A DNA stretch of 41,903 nt from contig JBMONI010000027.1 in the NCBI GenBank assembly GCA_049324575.1, positions 1-41,903 on the forward strand. The letters are read 5' to 3'. The notes under the pieces were generated by a model. The model was given only the letters and a program-made list of their open reading frames with translations. It ran no database searches and was not told the origin of the DNA. Both the position numbers and the translations under genes were made by a program. Every line of letters starts with the position of its first letter. Within the stretch, counting starts at the first letter, position 1. Shown piece by piece: positions 23,414-28,536 of the stretch. This stretch comes from JBMONI01 sp049324575 (GTDB taxonomy: Bacteria; Omnitrophota; Omnitrophia; Omnitrophales; Aquincolibacteriaceae).

Positions 23414-23451
23414 CGCGCTGGATTCAGGATCCAGTGGGGGAAACCTCGTAG
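23104..23451 (+). CDS. small GIY-YIG endonuclease domain protein, copy 1
   Basis: The 115-residue product opens with the GIY-YIG fold: VYILRSLKDGRFYTGMT supplies the two strand motifs (VYI and YTG), then the arginine region TRDLPTRMERHN, and a helix with the metal-binding glutamate (EEARIREKYWKSG). The core ends near residue 78. The rest is unusual: residues ~80-103 are read from a palindromic repeat region (AEADLP and KADLPAGRR), and the last 12 (RWIQDPVGETS and the preceding Ala) are translated from the next tRNA-Leu copy, where the stop lies. No Shine-Dalgarno precedes the ATG, which is 9 bases after the tRNA. Small proteins of this family are common and mostly uncharacterised; the domain cuts DNA in homing endonucleases and UvrC. 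Confidence 0.85.
   Translation: MKYFVYILRSLKDGRFYTGMTRDLPTRMERHNGGREPSTKSRRPFVLVVSEEIEGREEARIREKYWKSGAGREKLKRAMAEADLPLGKSVIRNVKADLPAGRRARWIQDPVGETS
23361..23414 (+). repeat. palindromic (REP-like) sequence at the 3' end of element copy 1
   Basis: GGGCAAGTC (23361-23369) and GACTTGCCC (23392-23400) form a 9-bp inverted repeat. GCCCGCC (23397-23403) and GGCGGGC (23408-23414) form an overlapping 7-bp hairpin with loop GGCA. The second hairpin abuts the tRNA 3' copy. Translated, it gives the ADLPAGRR segment of the nuclease. Similar GC palindromes are known as REP elements, but this one is judged only from its shape. Confidence 0.7.
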
Positions 23452-23474
23452 GGGTTCAACTCCCCTCCTCGGCA

Positions 23475-23793
23475 TTTTTTGCGATGAAATATTTCGTCTA
23501 TATCTTGCGCAGTTTGAAAGACGGGCGTTTCTACACAGGCATGACAAGAGATCTGCCAACGCGGATGGAGAGGCACAACGGGGGGAGGGAGCCGTCAACG
23601 AAAAGTCGGAGGCCCTTTGTGCTTGTAGTGTCCGAGGAGATCGAGGGCAGAGAAGAAGCCAGGATCCGTGAGAAATATTGGAAATCGGGCGCTGGGAGAG
23701 AAAAATTAAAAAGGGCGATGGCTGAGGCAGACCTGCCTCTGGGCAAGTCGGTCATTCGGAATGTGAAGGCAGACTTGCCCGCCGGCAGGCGGG
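23475..23793 (+). mobile_element. putative 319-bp GIY-YIG element, copy 2
   Basis: Identical by eye to the element at 23095-23413. It is flanked by tRNA-Leu 3' copies at 23414-23474 and 23794-23854. The lack of any difference means either a very recent duplication, concerted evolution, or an assembly artefact. Confidence 0.55.
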
Positions 23794-23831
23794 CGCGCTG
23801 GATTCAGGATCCAGTGGGGGAAACCTCGTAG
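23484..23831 (+). CDS. small GIY-YIG endonuclease domain protein, copy 2
   Basis: Identical 115-residue product to the copy at 23104. Its last codons and stop again lie in the following tRNA-Leu 3' copy (23794-23854). Its upstream sequence is a tRNA fragment without a 5' half, so unlike copy 1 it does not follow a functional tRNA. Transcription would come from the tRNA-Val/tRNA-Leu promoter reading through. Confidence 0.85.
   Translation: MKYFVYILRSLKDGRFYTGMTRDLPTRMERHNGGREPSTKSRRPFVLVVSEEIEGREEARIREKYWKSGAGREKLKRAMAEADLPLGKSVIRNVKADLPAGRRARWIQDPVGETS
23741..23794 (+). repeat. palindromic (REP-like) sequence at the 3' end of element copy 2
   Basis: Same structure as at 23361-23414: the 9-bp inverted repeat (23741-23749 with 23772-23780) and the 7-bp GCCCGCC/GGCGGGC hairpin next to the third tRNA 3' copy. 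Confidence 0.7.
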
Positions 23832-23854
23832 GGGTTCAACTCCCCTCCTCGGCA
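23794..23854 (+). pseudogene. orphan tRNA-Leu 3' fragment
   Basis: A 61-base perfect copy of tRNA-Leu(CAG) from the end of the D-arm to the discriminator base, with no 5' half, so it cannot make a tRNA. It is followed by CGA, one base from CCA, which may be the decayed original 3' end of the gene before insertion. A similar fragment joins the two units at 23414-23474. Confidence 0.85.
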
Positions 23855-23875
23855 CGATTTAAAAGAGGGCAGCTT

Positions 23876-24340
23876 ATGGAGCCGGTCGCGGTCAATCGCA
23901 AAGCCCGATACGATTATTTCCTCGGCGATAAGTATGAGGCGGGGATCCAGCTCTTGGGCACCGAAGTCAAATCGATCCGTGAGGGGAGGATCAACCTCAA
24001 GGATAGCTTCGTGCGGGTCATTGGCGGCGAGGCCTTCCTCTTGAATTGTCATATTTCGCGTTACTCCCGCATGCAGGGCCATGTGGATGTCGAACCGACG
24101 CGGACGCGAAAGCTGCTTCTCCGGAAAGCCGAGATCGTAAAATTGACGGCGCAGGCGGGAAAAAAAGGGCATACGATCGTCCCTCTTTCGGTTTATTTTA
24201 AAAAAGGTTTCGCCAAGGTTGAGATCGCGGTGGCGCAGGGAAAGAAGCAGTACGACAAGCGGGAAACGATCAAGCGCCGCATGCATGACCGGGAAACCTC
24301 CCAGGCGATCAAATCCTCGCTTAGGCGGCGGGTCTCTTAA
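23876..24340 (+). CDS. smpB: SsrA-binding protein SmpB
   Basis: Binds tmRNA and mimics the anticodon stem during ribosome rescue. The 154-residue protein has the OB-fold core (NRKARYDYFLGDKYEAGIQL, GTEVKSIREGRINLKDSFVR, NCHISRYS), RTRKLLLRKAEI, and the C-terminal basic tail KKQYDKRETIKRRMHDRE that becomes helical on the ribosome. A GAGGG precedes the ATG. Its tmRNA partner lies 520 bases downstream on the same strand with one ACT-domain gene between. Confidence 0.98.
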   Translation: MEPVAVNRKARYDYFLGDKYEAGIQLLGTEVKSIREGRINLKDSFVRVIGGEAFLLNCHISRYSRMQGHVDVEPTRTRKLLLRKAEIVKLTAQAGKKGHTIVPLSVYFKKGFAKVEIAVAQGKKQYDKRETIKRRMHDRETSQAIKSSLRRRVS

Positions 24341-24354
24341 GGAAGGAGCGTATT

Positions 24355-24783
24355 ATGGCAAGAGCGGTGATAACCCAGGAGCTTTTTTTCGAAGCGCCGG
24401 ATGAGACCGGGCTGTTGGGCCGGGTCGTCTTGACCCTGGCGGTGGAAGAGATCTCAATCGTCCATTTGAGCGTCTATACGGTCCCCGACAAGGGGAAAGG
24501 CTACCTCCAGATGATCACCAAAGACAATGCAAAGGCGATCAAGGCGTTGTCGACCTTCATTCCGAACCTTTGCGAACGCGATGTCCTCGTGGTTGAATTC
24601 GAGAATAAGGTGGGAACCCTGGCGCCGGTTGCGAGGCTTCTGGGCAGTCATGGGATCCATATCCACTATGCCTATGGAACGAGCGGGGATGGCTTCAAGA
24701 TCGTCGGGGTTTTTTCGACGGCCGATAATCTGCGCGCTGCGGAATTAATCAATAAAGAATCCGGCGCTCTCGGTCTTGCCTAA
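24355..24783 (+). CDS. tandem ACT-domain protein
   Basis: A 142-residue protein made of two ACT domains with no catalytic domain. The first spans residues ~5-70 (ITQELFFEAPDETGLLGRVV, KGYLQMITKD); the second ~75-140 (VLVVEFENKVGTLAPVARLL, HIHYAYGTSGDG). ACT pairs bind amino acids or other small ligands at domain interfaces and usually regulate metabolism. The DETGLLGRV and NKVGTLAPVA turns are the usual ligand loops. A GGAAGGAG site precedes the ATG. The target is unknown. It lies between smpB and tmRNA with no clear functional link. Confidence 0.82.
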   Translation: MARAVITQELFFEAPDETGLLGRVVLTLAVEEISIVHLSVYTVPDKGKGYLQMITKDNAKAIKALSTFIPNLCERDVLVVEFENKVGTLAPVARLLGSHGIHIHYAYGTSGDGFKIVGVFSTADNLRAAELINKESGALGLA

Positions 24784-24803
24784 GGACGGATCTTCCGGTC
24801 GTC

Positions 24804-24832
24804 TTGTTCGCTCTGCCTCGGGATGCTATAAT
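24804..24832 (+). promoter_or_regulatory. promoter of tmRNA
   Basis: TTGTTC (24804-24809), a 17-base spacer, then a perfect TATAAT (24827-24832) with an upstream TG one base away (extended -10). Transcription would begin near 24839, giving a short leader of about 23 bases removed by RNase P before mature tmRNA at 24862. Confidence 0.75.
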
Positions 24833-24861
24833 CCTTGCAGTTTTTCGCGGTTCTTTCACAT

Positions 24862-25255
24862 GGGGGTGACTAGGTATCGACAGGTGATGTCGTCTTGGGG
24901 GGAGCATGCAGAGGTTGTCAGGCGCCTCTTAAAAACCTGGCAAATGATAAATGCTGATAAGCTCAGCTGGAGTGACAGAGCTGCCGGCCCCATCGGGGTT
25001 CCCAGCTTTGCCGCTCTTCCCATCGCTGCTTAATTGACAGCGACGCTGCGGGTCCCACGCCCGCTAAGATCTAGCAGCGACAAATAGCGGGATGCTTGTC
25101 CGGATGCGCCGTTTGTCCGGGCACTAAGATCCAACGGCTGGTTTGCCGAGATCCCGGCTACCGGAGTTCGGCGGACGAGATGAAATGGAAGCCTGAGCAT
25201 GGAGAATCTCTCAGGGCAGGTCACTTGGACGAGGGTGCGATTCCCTCCACCTCCA
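24862..25255 (+). ncRNA. ssrA: transfer-messenger RNA (tmRNA)
   Basis: Rescues stalled ribosomes by adding a degradation tag. The ends form the alanine-tRNA-like part: 5' GGGGGTG pairs with 3' CACCTCC (one G-T), with T-arm GAGGG/CCCTC and loop TGCGATT. Discriminator A is at 25255 and CCA is not encoded (CAG follows). A pseudoknot 1 is visible: AGAGG with CCTCT and GTCAGG with CCTGGC. Eleven bases after it comes the resume codon GCT at 24953, the same spacing as in E. coli. The tag frame runs to TAA at 25031-25033, giving 26 residues that start ADKLS and end LPIAA. This is much longer than the usual ~10. Length is 394 bases. Confidence 0.93.
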
Positions 25256-25311
25256 CAGTCTTCATTGATAACCATCCGAGACCGCGAACATTAAATCTTG
25301 ATCTGAGTTGA

Positions 25312-25980
25312 ATGGCCCATACAAACTATTACGAAATTCTGGGTGTGCCTGAGACCGCCGATGCGGACGCGATTAAAAAAGCTTACCGCAAATTAGCGGT
25401 TCGGCACCATCCCGACAAAAATCCCGGTAACGCCAAGCAGGCGGAGGCGAAATTCAAAGAGATCTCCGAAGCCTATTATGTGCTCAGCGATTCCAAGCGG
25501 CGTAAAGACTATGACACGATGCGCAGGTTCGGGGGGACGGGGGCGCGGGGGTTTTCGGGGAATTATGCCCGCGCGCAGGGATTTGATTTTGAAGAGCTTT
25601 TGCGGCAGTTCGGCGGGGGAGGGACGGTTTTTCGACAAGGCGGAGGCCGTTCTTCTTTTCAGGGGAATTATTCGAATTTTGCCGATATATTCGAGGACCT
25701 GTTTTCGGGTTTCGGGATAGGATCCCGAGGTTCCTCCGGATTCGAGGAGTTCGCAACGTGGGGTGGGTCCGGCGAGGAAAGAAAAGTTCCTGAGGCCCGG
25801 TTGAAACTGCGCATTGGCAAGGAAAAGGCCTCGCGCGGGGGGACAGTCCGATTCAAAACGCGGGAAGGGAAGACGATCCAGCTCAAAATACCGCCGCGGA
25901 CCCGAGCCGCTCAAAAATTCCGCTTACGGGGGCAGGGACCGGGAGGACGGGATCTGATCCTCGAGATCGCGATCGCATAA
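25312..25980 (+). CDS. DnaJ-like J-domain protein lacking the zinc-finger domain
   Basis: Co-chaperone of DnaK. Residues 5-70 are a J domain with the HPD motif at 33-35 (VRHHPDKNPG) and the EAYYVLSD helix. A Gly/Phe-rich region follows (~75-150; repeated FGGGG, FEDLFSGFG). Then comes only one beta domain resembling the DnaJ/CbpA C-terminal substrate domain (LRIGKEKASRGGTVRFKTREG to LRGQGPGG). The cysteine-rich domain is absent and the 222-residue length is shorter than CbpA (~300), so it seems to lack the dimerisation domain. Its ATG follows tmRNA by 56 bases. A full dnaJ is probably elsewhere. Confidence 0.85.
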   Translation: MAHTNYYEILGVPETADADAIKKAYRKLAVRHHPDKNPGNAKQAEAKFKEISEAYYVLSDSKRRKDYDTMRRFGGTGARGFSGNYARAQGFDFEELLRQFGGGGTVFRQGGGRSSFQGNYSNFADIFEDLFSGFGIGSRGSSGFEEFATWGGSGEERKVPEARLKLRIGKEKASRGGTVRFKTREGKTIQLKIPPRTRAAQKFRLRGQGPGGRDLILEIAIA

Positions 25981-25984
25981 AGTC

Positions 25985-27034
25985 ATGAAAAAACTTCAGC
26001 GCAGCCATTATCAGATGAAGGAAGAGCCGGTCAACAGGCTGATCGATCAATTGGTCAGGCATGTGGGGGGCATCGCGGATCCCCATTTTTTAAAGGAAAT
26101 GATCGTGACCGCGCTCAAGATCGGGGAAGAGGAGTTTGAGCGCGGCGATGTCAAAATGATCAATACCGCGATGAAAGAACTGCGGTATGGAATCAAGGTT
26201 TTCTATCCCTATGCGAACATGCGCAAGGTGGCGATCTTCGGTTCGGCCCGCATTCCCCGCGCGGCCAAAGAGTACCAGCAGGCGAGCGAATTCGCGCGCT
26301 TGATCGTTCGCGAAGGTTGGATGGTCATCACGGGAGCCGCGTCCGGTATCATGAATGCGGGCAATGAAGGGGCCGGGCGGGCGAACAGCTTCGGGGTCAA
26401 TATCCGGCTTCCGTTCGAGCAAAGCGCGAACCCGGTCCTAGCCGGCGATCCCAAGCTGATCCATTTCAAATATTTTTTTACGCGCAAACTTATTTTTGTG
26501 GCTCAGTCCCATGCCACCTTGCTTTGTCCCGGGGGATTCGGGACCCATGACGAGGCCTTCGAAACGATGACCTTGGTCCAGACGGGGAAGACCTCGCCCC
26601 GTCCGATCGTCTGTCTGGACCCTCCTCGCAGCACCTATTGGAAGCATTGGCGCGAATTCCTTGAAAAACAAATGGCCGATCGCGGGCTGATCGATCCCTG
26701 TGACATCGGGCTGATGGATTTCACCCATGATCCGAAAGAAGCCGTGGAGATTATCGCCGGTTATTACCGGAATTATCATTCCATGCGGTATTTGGGGGAG
26801 CGCTTGCTTCTTCGCCTGAAGCGTCCGCTTTCCAGAGAACGGATCCTGACGCTCAATCGGCAATTTGAGGACATTATCCTCAAAGGGGAGATCCGCCAGT
26901 TCCGCAAGCCGCTAAAAGAGGAGCAGGAAGATCATCTGACCGCGGATCTGGCGCGGCTAATCTTTCATTTTAATCGACGGCATTTTGCCCGCCTCCACCA
27001 GATGATCAAAGCGGTCAATGCCGTATCCGGATAA
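25985..27034 (+). CDS. LOG-family protein (possible nucleotide 5'-monophosphate nucleosidase)
   Basis: The LOG (lysine-decarboxylase-like) fold cleaves nucleoside 5'-monophosphates to base and ribose 5-phosphate. Residues ~75-260 carry it: KVAIFGSARIP, VITGAASGIMNAGNEGAG, and the signature PGGFGTHDE at 182-190. Extra N- (about 75 residues) and C-terminal (about 90 residues, helical, Arg-rich) extensions make 349 residues, longer than cytokinin-type LOG (~190) and closer to PpnN-like proteins. Which nucleotide is used cannot be told. The ATG is 4 bases after the DnaJ stop, so the pair is probably co-transcribed, and tRNA-Val begins 4 bases after its stop. Confidence 0.85.
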   Translation: MKKLQRSHYQMKEEPVNRLIDQLVRHVGGIADPHFLKEMIVTALKIGEEEFERGDVKMINTAMKELRYGIKVFYPYANMRKVAIFGSARIPRAAKEYQQASEFARLIVREGWMVITGAASGIMNAGNEGAGRANSFGVNIRLPFEQSANPVLAGDPKLIHFKYFFTRKLIFVAQSHATLLCPGGFGTHDEAFETMTLVQTGKTSPRPIVCLDPPRSTYWKHWREFLEKQMADRGLIDPCDIGLMDFTHDPKEAVEIIAGYYRNYHSMRYLGERLLLRLKRPLSRERILTLNRQFEDIILKGEIRQFRKPLKEEQEDHLTADLARLIFHFNRRHFARLHQMIKAVNAVSG

Positions 27035-27038
27035 GGAT

Positions 27039-27116
27039 GGGCGAATAGCTCAGCTGGTTTAGAGCACTTCCTTTACACGGAAGGGGTCGTGGGTTCGAAT
27101 CCTACTTCGCCCACCA
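27039..27116 (+). tRNA. tRNA-Val(TAC)
   Basis: Acceptor GGGCGAA/TTCGCCC, D-arm GCTCAGCTGGTTTAGAGC, anticodon stem CTTCC/GGAAG with loop TTTACAC (anticodon TAC), T-arm GTGGG/CCTAC. Discriminator A and encoded CCA (27114-27116). It starts 4 bases after the LOG-family stop codon. Confidence 0.96.
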
Positions 27117-27128
27117 TCTAAATTCCTC

Positions 27129-27157
27129 TTGTCGGCATGAGGGACACCCGCTAAAAT
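27129..27157 (+). promoter_or_regulatory. promoter of tRNA-Asp
   Basis: TTGTCG (27129-27134; 4/6), 17-base spacer, TAAAAT (27152-27157; 5/6). The predicted start, near 27164, is about 8 bases before the tRNA. Confidence 0.65.
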
Positions 27158-27171
27158 GTCGCTTCTTCTGG

Positions 27172-27248
<77 letters not shown>

Positions 27249-27295
27249 TTTACCGTTCCAACCCCTTTTCCCGGCTTTCGCCGGGGTCGAAAATC

Positions 27296-27304
27296 TGCTA
27301 TCAT
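27296..27304 (+). promoter_or_regulatory. extended -10 element upstream of the deoxyhypusine-synthase-like gene
   Basis: TGC followed by TATCAT (27299-27304). The predicted start, near 27311, is about 27 bases before the ATG at 27338. It resembles the TGCTATAAT boxes before efp and tmRNA. Confidence 0.5.
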
Positions 27305-27337
27305 AAGGGTCTCAAAACACCGCTCGTGAAAGGACTT

Positions 27338-28309
27338 ATGGGGTTCGCTCAAGATTTCATACGCCGTCATTATAAGCATTTCAATGCCGCCGTGGTCCAG
27401 GAGGCCGCGGAGGCTTGGGTGCGGCATCTTGCCGGGGGCGGCCGAATGATGCTGGCGATGGCCGGAGCGATGAGCACGGGGGAGATCGGGATCTCCTTGG
27501 CCGAGATGATCCGCCGTGGAAAGATCCATGCGATCACCACCACAGGCGCCAATCTCGAAGAAGACATCTTCAATTTAGTCGCTCACCGCTCTTATAAGCG
27601 GGTTTCCGGGTATCGGGAGTTGAGTGTTGAGGACGAAGTCCGCCTTCGCGATCAGGGGTTCAACCGCGTCACCGATACCTGCATTCCGGAAGAGCAGGCG
27701 CTGCGAAAGATCGAGAGAAAGATCCTCCTTCGGTGGCAAAAGGCCGAAAAAGACAAGCGCAGTTTCTTCCCCTACGAGTTCTTCTATCAAATGATCCGGG
27801 AGGGAGACCTTCGCGAGGATTATGAGATCGATCCCAAAGACTCTTGGGTGCTGGCTGCCTGTGAAGAGGATCTCCCGATCTATACCCCCGGATGGGAAGA
27901 CTCTACCCTGGGGAATATTTTCACTTCCAACATCCTCAAGGGGCATTTGCGTTCCCATGCGATCGTGCGAAGCGGGACCGAGCAAATGGCTCACCTGATC
28001 GATTGGTATCGGCGTGAAGTGTCCGGGCATGCGATGGGTTTTTTCCAGATCGGCGGAGGGATTGCGGGGGATTTTTCGATCTGCGTGGTGCCGCTCCTTC
28101 AGCAGGATCTCCAGGAGAAGGGCATCGCCCCCTGGAACTATTTTTGCCAGATCAGCGACAGCACGACTTCGTTCGGTTCTTACAGCGGAGCGGTGCCGAA
28201 CGAAAAGATCACTTGGGGGAAGATCGATCCGAAAGCCCCGCGTTTTATCATCGAATCCGATGCGACCATCGTTGCCCCGCTCATCTTCCAGTACGTCCTG
28301 GAGTCCTAG
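27338..28309 (+). CDS. deoxyhypusine-synthase-like protein (bacterial subgroup)
   Basis: NAD-dependent enzyme family that transfers an aminobutyl group from spermidine or a related polyamine. The ATG at 27338 has AAAGGA 3 bases before it; a GTG at 27326 is the less likely start. The 323 residues include the N-terminal NAD-binding GAMSTGEIGISLAEMI and ITTTGANLEED, and the C-terminal active-site segment around SGAVPNEKITWGKI with the lysine (K of WGK) that forms the enzyme intermediate. Compared from memory with human DHS, the catalytic histidine region (KHHIANANL) reads GDFSICVVP, and the SDSG aspartate is Tyr (SYSG). This is the bacterial type, members of which are thought to make homospermidine rather than modify a protein. 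The role here is unproven. Confidence 0.85.
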   Translation: MGFAQDFIRRHYKHFNAAVVQEAAEAWVRHLAGGGRMMLAMAGAMSTGEIGISLAEMIRRGKIHAITTTGANLEEDIFNLVAHRSYKRVSGYRELSVEDEVRLRDQGFNRVTDTCIPEEQALRKIERKILLRWQKAEKDKRSFFPYEFFYQMIREGDLREDYEIDPKDSWVLAACEEDLPIYTPGWEDSTLGNIFTSNILKGHLRSHAIVRSGTEQMAHLIDWYRREVSGHAMGFFQIGGGIAGDFSICVVPLLQQDLQEKGIAPWNYFCQISDSTTSFGSYSGAVPNEKITWGKIDPKAPRFIIESDATIVAPLIFQYVLES

Positions 28310-28404
28310 TCTCTAAGGCTTTTTTCTCCGTTGGGCGTTCCTCCCACGAAGCGAGTCTGATTGATGGGAATAAAGAATAAATAGTTAAAAATTATTAGGC
28401 CTGA

Positions 28405-28413
28405 TGCTATACT
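28405..28413 (+). promoter_or_regulatory. extended -10 element upstream of the hybrid kinase
   Basis: TGC followed by TATACT (28408-28413) in the 227-base gap before the kinase gene; TTAAAA (28385-28390) is a weak -35 at a 17-base distance. A start near 28420 leaves a leader of about 115 bases. This leader contains a long-range stem GCAGAG (28461-28466) with CTCTGC (28502-28507), of unknown role. Confidence 0.5.
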
Positions 28414-28536
28414 CCATAGCGTTAAAGGCCAACGGGCGAATGTACGATAATTGAAGTAATGCAGAGTGCGGGCCCGAACCGTCCGTCCAGAATGCCAGTC
28501 GCTCTGCGCTGACAAAAGGAATGATCGCTATTATCC

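Larger units (their letters stand above)
23034..23854 (+). repeat. 380-bp tandem duplication [tRNA-Leu 3' end + GIY-YIG gene] x2 plus a third tRNA 3' copy
   Basis: Unit 1 is 23034-23413 and unit 2 is 23414-23793. By eye they are identical over all 380 bases. A third copy of the first 61 bases (23794-23854) closes the array, after which the sequence changes to CGATTTAAAAG and smpB. Each unit is the 61-base tRNA-Leu 3' part plus 319 bases carrying a GIY-YIG nuclease gene. The arrangement matches what two successive insertions of one element at the same tRNA would leave: direct repeats of the tRNA 3' end at every junction. Confidence 0.95.

Noticed and set aside
23034..23854. CRISPR-like reading of the tandem repeat
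   Set aside because: Units are 380 bp and coding, with no spacers; the repeats are tRNA 3' ends.
24940..24960. GCA-AAT-GAT just after pseudoknot 1 as the tmRNA resume codon
   Set aside because: It reads A-N-D like common tags, but two codons later (AAA, TGC) the frame meets TGA. The GCT at 24953 has the right spacing and a long open frame.
27270..27285. Terminator after tRNA-Asp
   Set aside because: A perfect 6-bp hairpin is present but no T-run follows; it lies just before the promoter of the next gene.
28521..28536. ATG at 28521 as the kinase start
   Set aside because: It is in a different frame from the PAS-kinase sequence and only one base after the AAAGGA.
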